Below, one piece after another: positions 43,326 to 53,739 of a stretch of 64,000 bases of DNA (position 1 is its first letter; each line of letters begins with the position of its first letter). This stretch comes from Spongilla lacustris (taxonomy: Eukaryota > Porifera > Demospongiae > Spongillida > Spongillidae), in contig OX442425.1 of the NCBI GenBank assembly GCA_949361645.1, forward strand, positions 5,566,884-5,630,883. The letters run 5' to 3'. The position numbers and the translations under genes were made by a program. The notes beneath the pieces are model-generated. The model was not told the origin of the DNA. It worked only from the letters and a program-made list of their open reading frames with translations, and did no database searches.

Positions 43326-44132
43326 TTGTCTGGAATGATTGAGGACCAACTTTTCTCCACCTTGTCGGAGTCTTCCTCTCATGCCAACAGAGCTCGTCTC
43401 CTGTCAGTGGCAGCCCCTCATTCTTACTCTTGTATCAGTGGTCCCTTCACCTGGTTTGGGCTTGCACCTTGAGTCCAATGAGTACCAGATGGCCATAAAG
43501 TGGTGGCTGGGACTGGACACTTCAGGTCTATCTATGTGTCCATTCTCCCCTGATACAGCCCTTGATCCTCTTGGTCATCATGCTACAACTTGCAGACATG
43601 GAGGAGATGTTGTAATACACCACAATCGCTTGCGGGATGATATCTTTGACCTCTGTCGTCATGCCCACCTAAGTGTCAGATTGGAGAAAGGCAATGGCCT
43701 CACTAGAGACCTTGATCACACAAGACCTGCTGACGTTCTCATTGCCGGATGGGACAGAGGCAAACCTGCTGCACTGGACATCACTATCACATCACCCCTC
43801 TGCCTGGCCATCTTAGGTGAGTCATGTCAACAAGCTGGTGCAGCAGTCCTTGCAGCAAAACCCGTAAACGACACTCCGATGGACCCAAATGCCAGGAGTT
43901 AGGTTGGTCCTGCATTCCATTGGCAGTGGAGACATATGGAAATTGGGGCAAAGAAGCCCAGGATACCATCTCCAGGCTGGCATCTCACTTGGCCATTCAC
44001 CAGTCATCCCCCAAGTCATCAGTGGTGGCTGAGATTTATGGGCGATTGAATGCCAGAGCCATCCTGGCCAGGGAGCTCCCACCCTCCTAACTGTTTATGT
44101 TTGTGTGTGGTTTAAAGTGTATTCTTAGCTTT
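43326..44132 (+). pseudogene. 5'-truncated RLE retrotransposon copy D1
   Basis: The main frame carries 'NEYQMAIKWWLGLDTSG', the CCHC-like 'CPF...DPLGHHATTC' at about 43,529-43,594 and 'RPADVLIAGWDRGKPAALDI' at about 43,726-43,785. After a frameshift near 43,860 comes 'KCQELGWSCIPLAVETYGNW' and 'IYGRLNARAILA', ending at TAA 44,088. The nuclease residues are visible (RPAD, the LDI aspartate). The second CCHC cysteine is replaced ('CPFS'). It ends in (AAT)n at 44,135-44,160. Confidence 0.78.
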
Positions 44133-44160
44133 TAATAATAATAATAATAATAATAATAAT
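44133..44160. repeat. (AAT)n tract between copies D1 and E
   Basis: About nine AAT units joining the 3' tail of D1 directly to truncated copy E. Confidence 0.85.
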
Positions 44161-44505
44161 GGCAAACCTGCTGCTTTTGACCTCACTATCACTTCACCGC
44201 TTAACCCAACCACTTTGACTGAAGCGTGGGTGAGGTGTGGGTCTTCTGCTCTGGTTTCTGAGGCAAGAAAGCATAATGCCAATGATTCCAAGTGTGCTGA
44301 GTGTGGATGGGTGTGCATTCCCCTAGCTGTGGAGTCATATGGATGCTGGGGCATGGAAGCACAACAATCCTTCTTGCGGCTTGCGGCTCATCTAGCCATC
44401 CAAATGGGATGCAACAAATCACAGGCTACCACCATCTTGTACCAGAGGCTAAGCCTTTCGCTTGTGAGAGCCAACGCTAGGGCGTTGCTCTCCCGTGCAA
44501 GGTAG
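44161..44505 (+). pseudogene. 5'-truncated RLE retrotransposon copy E
   Basis: Starts within the nuclease core ('GKPAAFDLTITSPLNP') immediately after (AAT)n and runs open to the ORF end ('LYQRLSLSLVRANARALLSR', TAG at 44,503). It keeps 'KCAECGWVCIPLAVESYGCW'. No internal stop, which suggests a relatively recent insertion. Confidence 0.78.
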
Positions 44506-44514
44506 ACCACAGCT

Positions 44515-44870
44515 AGACCCGTGAACTGCAGTATTTGATGTGTCCATCACCTCACCACTAAATCCTATCACTTTGTTGGAAGCAGGAGTGTCGGCCACAG
44601 CTGATGCCCAGGCCACTGAGTCTAGAAAGCACCAAGCAAATGACCCCAAATGCTCAGAGCTAGGATGGGTGTGTGTCCCCGTGGTATTTGAAACCTATGG
44701 GGCTTGGGGAAAAGAAGCCACTGCATGCCATCATCTCCTCAGTAGCCTCCAGATTTCCATGTGCCAGCCAAAGTCTATCCTACTGAACGAGATATATGCC
44801 AGTTGAACCATAACCTTGTCTGTGCCAATGCTAGCTACAGCTATCCTCTCTAGGATAGCTCCTCCACCAT
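44515..44870 (+). pseudogene. 5'-truncated RLE retrotransposon copy F
   Basis: Begins at the nuclease core ('FDVSITSPLNPITLLEAGV'), then 'KCSELGWVCVPVVFETYGAW', and ends after 'SKSILLNEIYA'-like codons with a stop at about 44,804. It directly follows copy E and is followed by a short AATAAT tail (about 44,928-44,940). Copy H at 55,415-55,650 is very similar. Confidence 0.72.
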
Positions 44871-44944
44871 AGAGCATATGTGCTATAATTGTATAATGTG
44901 TAATGTACAACTTATAATTGTTTCTCAATAATAATAACTATAAT

Positions 44945-46395
44945 ATACCGATGTACTGTTTTCATATGCCATTTTCAGCTGAAAATTGGTCAGGGAATGG
45001 CCCGAATGCCTGACGGGCTCCTGTAGGGTCCTGTAAGGACTGGAACCGTGATCACCTAGGCTTATATGACGGTTAACTGATTTTCCGCGTGTGCAACACT
45101 GCATGAATGGATGATTCTCTCTTGTTCTGAGCCAGAGCTACAAGCCAAACAAAGCTGAAGAGGCTCGAAATACTCTGATACCTTGTCTTTTAGCACAGCA
45201 CAGAGGCATTTACCTGTGCACAGTATCACAGATTGAAGGATTTCACTCCAAACGGCTAACTATGTCACTCCAAATCTTGATTTAGAGTGATCAGTGCTGG
45301 GAGTGACATAGTTAGCCGTTTGGAGTGAAATCCACCAATCTGTTTTTACTGTGTGAGTCATCCAGTGATTCACCGACAGCAATTGGTTTTATGTTTGCAT
45401 ATAGAATATCCTTTTTTCCCCTTGTTTAAAGCTGTGAAACTACCACCAGCGAGAAACATTTTTTTAGAAGGATGGGGCTGCTTTAATTCCTTGAAATGAA
45501 AAGATTAATAATATGCCTTTGTTTTGTAAATCAAACAATTAACCATCAGAATAGCTAGAAGTCATGCAAAGCCTTTTGAGTTTCTTGAGTGATAAAGGGA
45601 GGCACTGATTACGTGCGGTGCATGCGATGGTGCTACCATAATGTAGTGTAATAGTCAATCGTGCACTTTACGAGGGACAGGGACCGGAAGCTAAACCGCC
45701 ACAGATCCTGCCACAAAGATGCGCCAAAGTTACTGTCCTACACTTTGAAGATGGAATAAACGTCACAACAGAAGCCGTTTGTCTAAATTCCTTAGACAAT
45801 CACAAACGACGCACACTTATTGTGATGAAAGAGGTCTTATTTAATTGTAGTATACATGTACATGTATAACTCAAATCACTGGCTGCCAAAAACCCTCATC
45901 GTTAAGGCCTTCTTACATAAGACATGCAGTACAATGTCATGTATTAATGTGTTTGCTGATACACATGTAAGTATGCTGGTTCTGTTTTTATATTCATACG
46001 TACAAGTGAGTGTATCATGCAGTATTTTATAGTTCATTAACGTTGAAAAAGTATGACAATAATCAATATACTAAAAAACAGCTCATCTGACAAGTGCACC
46101 ACCAAGAGATACACGTGCACGTACCGTGCACATCTGTGTGGCCGGATTGTCCTATTCACTTCAGACAAACGTTTACATAGCTACTGGGCTGCTGTTGGGA
46201 CACAGTGTACTGAAGAGCTTCAGTGTCTGACTGATTGTTATCTTCAGTTGCCTGAGGGTGCGTAAAGTATATGCGAGGAGAAAATTTTTCTATATAGCAA
46301 ATGACGTCACACAAAATGGCTGAATTTGACCCCCCTCTCCCCCCTGTCACATTTTGTCCCATTTCTTTCAACCCTCCCCCTATGAAATGATGATG
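44945..46395. mobile_element. Spacer containing a foldback MITE at about 45,215-45,355
   Basis: The MITE arms are 'ggatttcactccaaacggct' from 45,238, continuing to 45,271, and the complement at 45,299-45,332. Weaker pairing ('cacagta..acagattg') extends outward to about 45,215 and 45,355. The two 34-bp inner arms are nearly identical with a 27-bp loop. Outside it I see no gene between 44,945 and 46,395. Confidence 0.6.
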
Positions 46396-46740
46396 TCACA
46401 CTTGACCACCCCCCCCCCCCCCCTTTCCAGCATTGTAGTTCACATGAACCAATTTGATTGATGGGTTGTCAGACGCATCTTTGACTTCGTCGCTAACTGC
46501 ACTTGAAGCGGAGGGGCAAACATAATTAATGTTTGGAAAAGTAGCACTTAGAGGTACTACAGCTGTTTGCTTTGACCAAAAAGTCAGCAGCGATCCCTTG
46601 TTTTTCAGTTCTACACTTTTCAATTCCCGGAGTAACGCCACTACCTTATCCTCCAAGCCTTCCCCTTTCTTTAGTTCAGTCCAATTGACATTGAACTCCT
46701 GCTGGCAGATCTGTTTTGATTTCTTAGGATAGGCCGCCAC
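46396..46740 (-). CDS. Small uncharacterised frame, 114 codons
   Basis: Minus-strand ATG at 46,740. The first two thirds look coding ('SKQICQQEFNVNWTELKKG', 'LKSVELKNKGSLLTFWSKQ'). The last residues run through a poly-C/poly-G tract (46,409-46,424), so the true end is probably earlier, at an exon border or in a mobile-element relic. The 'K..Q.F...W' start loosely resembles N-termini of hAT-like transposon proteins. I do not assign a family. Confidence 0.25.
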   Translation of the reverse strand: MAAYPKKSKQICQQEFNVNWTELKKGEGLEDKVVALLRELKSVELKNKGSLLTFWSKQTAVVPLSATFPNINYVCPSASSAVSDEVKDASDNPSIKLVHVNYNAGKGGGGGGQV

Positions 46741-47578
46741 ATATGCATTATATAATTTAGCAAAAGCTTAGCTTTATCCTTTCAGCCATCACTATGCCTA
46801 AGAATAGAGGGGGTTAATATTTTAATTTGTGATGTCACCTTTCATCCCCCCTACCCCCCTCGTCACAAACTTGGCTACCCCTCCCCCCCCTCCTCTTTTG
46901 CGTGACATCATTTATGGATGGCCCCCAATTGCTGATACAAGTTACATGCAAAGCCATCCGTGAGAGCAAGGGAATCTGTATACCAAAGGAACTAAGATTA
47001 GGCTTGATAGAAAAACATTTATATATATGCTTACTTGTACAACTTTAGACACGCGTAAAATAAATTTCCGACGGCTTGTCCATTCAGTTTCGGCATAGTG
47101 ACATTGTATAGGCCCCCTATCTATATCCCATCTTCATCATTAAAAGTTTGTTTATAATTTTACCGTCCTTTTTAAAAATGCATAAGAAAGAATACTTGTG
47201 ATTAGGTTACTAACCGCACGTATCTCAATCGACTTGACATGCTGACTTGGGGCAAAGAAAAACAATGAGTGCTTGGCAATTTCCGGCCAAGCTCCAAAGG
47301 ACCTGTTTAACGAGCGTGCCCCGTCAAATGTAAACGGGATGTTCAAAATATGAACGTGAATGAATTTATTTTCCTCACCCACATGATGAATTAATTTATA
47401 AAAGGCACAGTAGCGAAAAGTGTTATCCGCCAATTGCCGTTGCCATGTGTAGAGTGCCATGTGTAGAGTGTATACAGCCCATCAGTAGTATCTTGGCCAA
47501 GCCGAATTTCTTGCATTAATATTGACAAAGATTTTTTATTTTAGGATGTATTCAGTCGTGAAAACTGTATATTACATG
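46741..47578. other. Spacer without a supported gene
   Basis: A 102-codon minus-strand frame at 47,152-47,460 has no recognisable motif or splice context. Poly-C stretches occur at about 46,850-46,890. Nothing else seen. Confidence 0.35.
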
Positions 47579-47784
47579 CAGGGCCAGTGAGAGCCGTAGT
47601 GAGGCCCGGGGTAACAAATTATTTGAGGGCCCTGAAAATACAAGCAGGGGGGGGGGGGGGGGGGGGGGGGGGGGAGGGTTCCCCTTGAGATTGGCCCGCC
47701 GGGCCCTCTATTATACCTTGGGGCCCCTATTATACCTTGGGGCCCGGGGTAAGTAACCCCGCTTACCCCCCCTCACCGGCCCTG
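47579..47784. mobile_element. 206-bp hAT-type MITE with perfect 8-bp target duplication
   Basis: The ends 'cagggccagtgag' and 'ctcaccggccctg' are inverted. Both flanks read 'attacatg' (47,571-47,578 and 47,785-47,792). CAGGG/CCCTG ends with an 8-bp duplication are the signature of hAT elements. The interior holds a G run of about 26 (47,647-47,674) and 'ataccttggggcccc' repeats. No coding capacity. Confidence 0.88.
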
Positions 47785-48157
47785 ATTACATGGTTGTGCC
47801 GCCGGGCCGCCAGCTGTACCTTTGTAGCTGCATGCAAACATACCGGCATATCAGTATTTGTGCAAATAATCAAATTTACGAAGTAAAATTTATCCTTCTG
47901 TTGCGGTAAAGTACGTGGGCTCAAAGGTCGTACCGCATTTCTTGGAATGATACCATGTATGCTGCTATAACGACAGAGGCCATATTATGAGACTACGCGA
48001 AGCGATGCATGCAACGTTGTAATAGTTGATCAGCACATCCGAAAACTGAATCAGCTAGTTCTATATAGCTAGCTAGAGTTCACTGCATGTATACATTTGC
48101 CGGCGCTAATTTCAACTATTATATTTATACATGTACATGCAATGTTATAAAATTCTA

Positions 48158-49864
48158 CTATCCGATGGATAGAACAAGACTTGCTGACTTGTTTGCTGTT
48201 GGATATGGCAGCAAAGTTTCTGCGGAACAAGTGTAAATACCAGCATCTGCCGCTGTTACGTTATCAATCACGAGGTAACTTATCATGTCCTTTCGTGTTT
48301 CGCCACACCGAGCATGGGACTCGTACATAGAGTACAGACGAACTCTTTGCAATTTTGCAATTGCAGCATTGGGTAAGGTGTCAATTAAGCACTATAATTA
48401 AACACAGTGAAAACATTTCCGTTTATGCATACTCGCCAGGAAAAATGAAATGTTAATTTGTTCTACTGAATGACTTACCCCGTAGTTAGACGAGCAATAC
48501 GGGTCTTCATGTATTGGATAGTAAGCAGTTGAACCTTTCGCCCACTGAATGTAGCCAATAGAACTGCCCGCTGTGGCATTGCATTTCAAGGTAGCCGACC
48601 GTCCCGAAATGGCACTCATTGGAGAAACCGGAAATTGCGTTATCTCTATGGTCGCTTTATTAGCTGCATGAGGGCAGTTGTGAATACATATAGCCATTAC
48701 ACAGATACCATATGCGTAAACACGTACTACTAATATACCTACCATCCACAACGTTGTCAACGAAAGTTCGTTTAATGCATGTTCTGGTCTGGCTGGTGCA
48801 CATGAGATAAGCTCCGTTTAAATAGTAAGGCGTTTTGATTGTCCAAAGGCAAGTCGAATATGTCGATGGCCGGTCGCACTTTTGTAAACATAAATATGTA
48901 TAACGTTATACATGTGTAACAAAATGAAAAAACAGCCCCCCACATGCAGGCATATAAATATCATTGCGTTAGAACTTGTGCCCACCTGTTTGACGACGAA
49001 ATTCCTTTCCAGCAATAACAGGGCTGCCACATAGGTCTCGTAAATGACACCCGTTGTGTTCAGGCACAGGCTGACGTATTCCGTTGGATGGTAAATGTAT
49101 ATGCACCACGTTACATCGGACGGTGAGGAATTTGGGCACACTTCGAAGCATTTTACACTGCTCGACACATTGATTCTCATCAAATTGTACCGCCGATCTT
49201 GCATGTACATATTTAGAAGGACATTGGGTCTCACGTAAGATGCATGCAGCATTTTGGTTACGCACTTCTATTTATTATATGGTATTATGTACGTACACAC
49301 TGTACAACACAGCGGAGGCGGAACCGGAGGGAGGGGGTAGAGGGGGGGGGGGGGGGGGGGGGGGGCCCAACTTTACCTTGAGCATGATTTTTGATTTGAT
49401 ATTATTATGTAATTAATTTACCAGCTGCATGGAAGCTATAAAGCGCAATATCAGGACCCTCCCTCCAGTGGTTGAATCGACCGAACGCAGACAGCAACCC
49501 CCCCCCCCCCTCCCCCCCCAAACTGGTTGAAAGCGGACAGCACCCCACCCCCCATCATTATGTATTCATAGTTTTATCCCACCACCTTCCGCCGCCCCTG
49601 CAACAACGCTAGCTATATACTATAATATATGCCAATTAATGCGCACGTATATTTCTCACTTGTGCCGAGTGAATCTGTTATCCCATATCGCAGCCTCACA
49701 GCGTTTTGAAATGAAGCTTTTAAAGTCTGATTGTTTTCAAGCTCACAAGCCGCATTTGTAAGCTGAGTTTCATATGCCCTCTTGCTGTCGACTTCCATCG
49801 GCAATGCTGCCACACAGCTGAAAGCCCCGATAAAAAGTACTATTAGCGTACATGTGCCGCACAT
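48158..49864 (-). CDS. Ig-like secreted paralogue, five exons, about 323 aa
   Basis: Minus-strand exons 49,864-49,660, 49,197-48,986, 48,878-48,743, 48,663-48,479 and 48,391-48,158 join in frame (972 nt). Intron phases (1,0,1,0) are the same as in the gene at 23,116. The product has a signal peptide (about residues 1-20), a Cys-rich N-terminal domain ('DVTWCIYIYHP', 'PYYLNGAYLMCTSQT') and an Ig-like domain ('ATLKCNA', 'YIQWAKG', 'AADAGIYTCSAE'). At the position where the first gene splices to its stalk and membrane exons (donor G/GTAGG), this gene reads 'atcggatag'. The donor is gone and translation stops, so the product should be soluble. I found no downstream membrane exon. Confidence 0.82.
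49310..49610 (-). repeat. Poly-G/poly-C tandem repeat element in intron 1 of the minus-strand Ig-like gene
   Basis: Explains why this intron is about 460 bp while the other introns of the two genes are mostly under 110 bp. On the minus strand it carries 'gtgctgtccgctttcaacc' and 'ttgctgtctgcgttcgg' units followed by G runs, the same unit as at 2,195-2,475. Edges 'gcggaggcggaacc' and 'ccaccttccgccgcccctgc' may be degenerate inverted ends. Confidence 0.6.
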
Positions 49865-49865
49865 C

Positions 49866-50589
49866 CTTGTACATGTATTATACAGTCTGTTTGTAAGCTT
49901 AAATAATATATACTGGGTCTATCCCGTTGAAGCCTTTCGTGATGCATGACATCAATGCATTGGCCTGATTGGGTTATTAAAATTAATCTAACATTGTGTC
50001 TACTTCACCTTCAGACTGAGTGTAGCCGCGGCAAACCCGTACGACATGCAGGGGTAAAAAAAAATACTGATTTTTGTGCTGAACGTCACTGGCCTGGGCC
50101 ACCGGTTTGTGAGATTTTCTGGCCGTAAAAATGGTGACCGTCATATCTTTATGGTGAGCGTCAAAAATATGAGCCGGTCAGTTTTGGGAACGAGTACCAC
50201 AAATTAAAGTATTATAATTAAGTAATCATTACAGCATAATTATGCATGTACACACGTGCGCACATGCTCACGTACATGTAATATAACAATAATGAGAGCT
50301 GCTTGCGCATCAGTGGCATTTCATTGCGCCTCTATAGCTCTTTGTGTTATTATGTTGTTATATAATTTAACTATGGATTCGAAGATTTTAATTTGAATTG
50401 TATATAGTTTATACAGTACCTAAAAGTTTAAGAACCTAATTCTAAGAGGAAGAAACTCAATCAGAATTTTTAAGCACAAGTTCCTGGATAATTCCTTTTT
50501 GATATTGCTTCTTTTCAATGGAGAGAGTTACTAACTCTTAATAGACACTGTACCTATACAGTGTGTGGTGTAGACCAGTTATGCTGATG
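49866..50589. other. 5' flank of the minus-strand Ig-like gene and spacer
   Basis: The promoter should lie here. A TATA-like 'aataatatata' is at about 49,902-49,912 on +, roughly 40-50 bp upstream of the start codon. No other gene seen. Confidence 0.35.
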
Positions 50590-52110
50590 CTTGAAAAAGT
50601 GATATTTGAAGGTTCAGTCTAGAGAGCTGCATGAGGTAAACCACTCAGCCGGGTCGGGGTTAGGATGCCAGGAATGCCTTTAATAGGGATACTACCCTTT
50701 GGAACTCTAGATCTCATATTCAATGGCCTCGCTGTTCCAGATACTTGTTTAACACCTATCATGGTTATCCATCACTTATAATTACAAGGATCAACCAAGT
50801 ATGAAGCTCTATACAATAAAGAAGATGTTGGTAATCATGTTGATGTATGCTTCTTGCACTGATGCCACTCATTCAATATCTCCTGAATCCTACTATACAT
50901 GGATTTAAAACTGCCATGCAGATGTCTGATCTCTGTGGCTGGTTTGAAAAACGTTGTGGCCTTGGTCCCAAGTTTTGATACCACATCCAGAGAAGTGCAT
51001 TCATATTGTTGATACAGAACATGAAGCTGAAGCTGATTAATTAAGTCAGTGTTTAAACACCTGTGTATTAAGATTGTGAATGGCTACTGCTTCATAGGAG
51101 GGTTCATTAACCACCCAACAATATCTACACAACTAGATTACAGGGTTTGTGAACATTGTTCTCAAATTATCTAGGGCTGCTGAGCCATGCGCAGCCCCAA
51201 GCAGCTTTTTCTGCACTACCCAAATCCATGCAGTTTGAGTGGCCTACCTACAAAGAATCCATCCTAGTTGTGAGGAAGCATTTGAAACACATTGAGCCAA
51301 TATTTCTGGCCTGCTATCTTTGAAGGTACCTTCTCTGATCATGAAAAGCAGCTATTCTCAATTCGTGCATGATTAGGTGACATGAGAGTTGGCAATCCAA
51401 CTGAGAGTGCCAAAATTGCCTTTACCACATCCAGGGTAGGCACAAGAACATAGTGGATGCCATCAAAGGAAAGATGGAGTTCTCTCTCCTGATGCAATGG
51501 CAAACATGCACACCACCCTCCAGCAGCAAGATAAAGTCATTCTTTACTCAACATAATTCAGAACTAAATGCAAAAGCAAGACGGGCAATACAACAGGAAG
51601 TAGAGGGCAAGACATCATTGGTTAACAGCTCTGCCCCATCACTTTGATCTATCTGCCACAGAATTCTGCAGTGCCTTAGTGCTGTCAGAGATCTCTGGTG
51701 CTGTTAGAGACGCATCCAGTTGTTTACAATGAAGTTGTAAAAGAACCAGTAGTACAAGAGGCAAATGTGTACCCTCCCTAATTGCTGATCTGAGTATCAG
51801 AAGTGTATGGCAGCCCCAAACCCTTGTGCTGTATGTTTCAAAACTCACAATGAGTTGTTACTCTTCAGCTGACGAAGAAAAGAAAAAGAAATACTCTGAA
51901 GCAGCAGCTCTTTGCCGAGCCTCCTTAACACCTCTCTTGTTGTGTCAGTTGATGGAGACCTGGGTTAAGAAGCAATTTTATTTAATCAAAAACCAAAAAC
52001 TTGCTCATAAGTGGGAAAAATCGAACAGCGAAGTATTAGAATTCATTTTCAATCCTTACAACAACAAAACGTTCTGAGGGGCTCTCACACCAAATGGAGG
52101 AGTGCAATTG
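50590..52110 (+). pseudogene. Heavily decayed copy B2 of the 'YADD' RT element family
   Basis: Matches element B (38,170-39,740) segment by segment at DNA level: 'atattcaatggcctcgctgt' (about 50,718), 'ggatgccaggaatgc', 'caagcagctt..ctgcact', and 'catccag..aggcacaagaac'. Many deletions and stops. The 3' part (51,790-52,110) is better preserved: 'VWQPQTLVLYVSKLT', 'AAALCRASLTPLLLCQLME' and 'NQKLAHKWEKSNSEVLEF', the C-terminal nuclease-side block of this family. It ends near 'ctcacaccaaatggaggagt'. Confidence 0.7.
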
Positions 52111-52545
52111 GAATGGACATCAGAGCAGAGTTGTCCTTCTGAGTATGTGTATCTCTTCTGAACATCAGTCTTAAGTAGTAATTATTTTATGTTTATCGTT
52201 TATTTGTTGCGTTTCATTTGAAAATAATAACAATGCTAACAATGCCCCCAAGTTAAGGTCTTGACAGAGATTTATGGGCAGTTGAGTATCACATTAGTGA
52301 GGTCAGTAGCTAGGGCAATCCTGTCCAGTTAACTTATAATTAGTAGAGCAGGTTTAGAGTTGAACTGTAGGCCTACATGCAGTAAATGCAACTCCTAGGT
52401 GTTTAGTCTAATGTTACACGACTAATTCTTACACTACCTGAATCAGATCCATTACCCAAAGGTGATGGTGATTCAGTCATGAGGCGGACTTAATTTCCTG
52501 AAATTTGCACATGCTATTGGATTCCATTGGAAATTAAGTCCGCTT

Positions 52546-52900
52546 CACTCCTCCATTTGGTGGTGAGCCCCTCAGAACATTTTGTTGTTGTAAAAATTGA
52601 AATTGAATTCTAATACTTCACTGTTTGATTTTCCCACTTATGAGCAAGTTTCTGGTTTTTGATTAAATAAAATTGCTTCTTAACCCAGGACTCCATCAAC
52701 TGACACAACAAGAGAGGTGTTAAGGAGGCTCGGCAAAGAGCTGCTGCTTCAGAGTTTTTCTTTATCTTTTCTTCTTCAGCTGAACAGTAACAAGTCATTG
52801 TGAGTTTTGAAACATACAACACTAAGGTTTGGGGCTGCCATACACTGCTACTGTGGATGCATGTGACGTTTTTGTGTAAGAGACGTCCAAAGACTGACAT
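52546..52900 (-). pseudogene. Inverted 3' copy B3 of the same element, forming a foldback with B2
   Basis: The minus strand repeats B2 positions 51,799-52,104 at about 95%: 'VWQPQTLVLYVSKLT', 'AAALCRASLTPLLLC' and 'KQFYLIKNQKLAHKWE'. It is an inverted duplication with a spacer of about 440 bp (52,105-52,545). Only the 3' end of the element is present. Confidence 0.78.
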
Positions 52901-53739
52901 ACCACTGTGAAACTTGCTGCACTGTAATTAGAACAGAATCATAGCCATATTATGCAAGAAAGCAATGGCGACAATATTCTGCAACAAGAACATTCTCTGC
53001 TTCATGCAAGACACCGGCATAAGAACATCGCAATGCATCAAGCACCCTCATTCCATTTGAAGACCAGTTGCCTAGTTCCCAGGCATTCATGTGGTGATGA
53101 TATACTACTTATACTTATATGTGTACTGAAGTAACTTCACGAAGGGAATTGAATCACTGTAACTGCCTGTAAGCATCTGTGATCTGTATCATTAATAAGT
53201 GGCAAAAGACATCATCAATGATGGCATCCCATCAGTAATTTTCCCTGCATGCATGTGGCAAGCTCCATGCATGCTTAAAATGTTTAACTTGAGATAATTT
53301 AATTTAGTACAAGCTAGCTAGTGCATGGACTCATCTCCGATGCGGGCACTGCCTGCCCTTTCAGCACCCCCTTCCGTGTGCGAAGCATTTGACACTTTCT
53401 CCAAGCAACATTTCTGATGAAAGGATTTTTTGTTGTGTGCTTCCCTTTCATGTACCACTGGAATTCATTCACTGCTGTGGGAATCAGACCAGTCTGGTGA
53501 CGAAACTAATTATAAATATGGGTCAGGTTGTAACCCATAGAGACTTTTATGCATACGTATAATGAGGGATGTCTGAAGTTCCATTCTAATATCTGCTGTG
53601 AGTTAATTAGTCTTGTACCCAGGCTATTACCTTTAATAGTCTGGGTACCACCTGTATATATAGACAGCTGTGTGGTGCTAAGTATAGGACCTAAGGTTTA
53701 CATGCACTTGTTGTACTTTTCATGTTATAATCATTCATG
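52901..53739. other. Spacer with MITE-end-like sequences
   Basis: No gene. At about 53,477-53,510 ('gctgtgggaatcagacc..gtctgg') and 53,612-53,650 ('agtcttgtacccagg' and 'gtctgggtacc') are sequences like the ends of the 585-bp MITE at 31,001, probably two degenerate short copies. Confidence 0.45.

Noticed and set aside
47152..47460. 102-codon minus-strand frame
   Set aside because: No motif, no splice context, no paralogue in the window.
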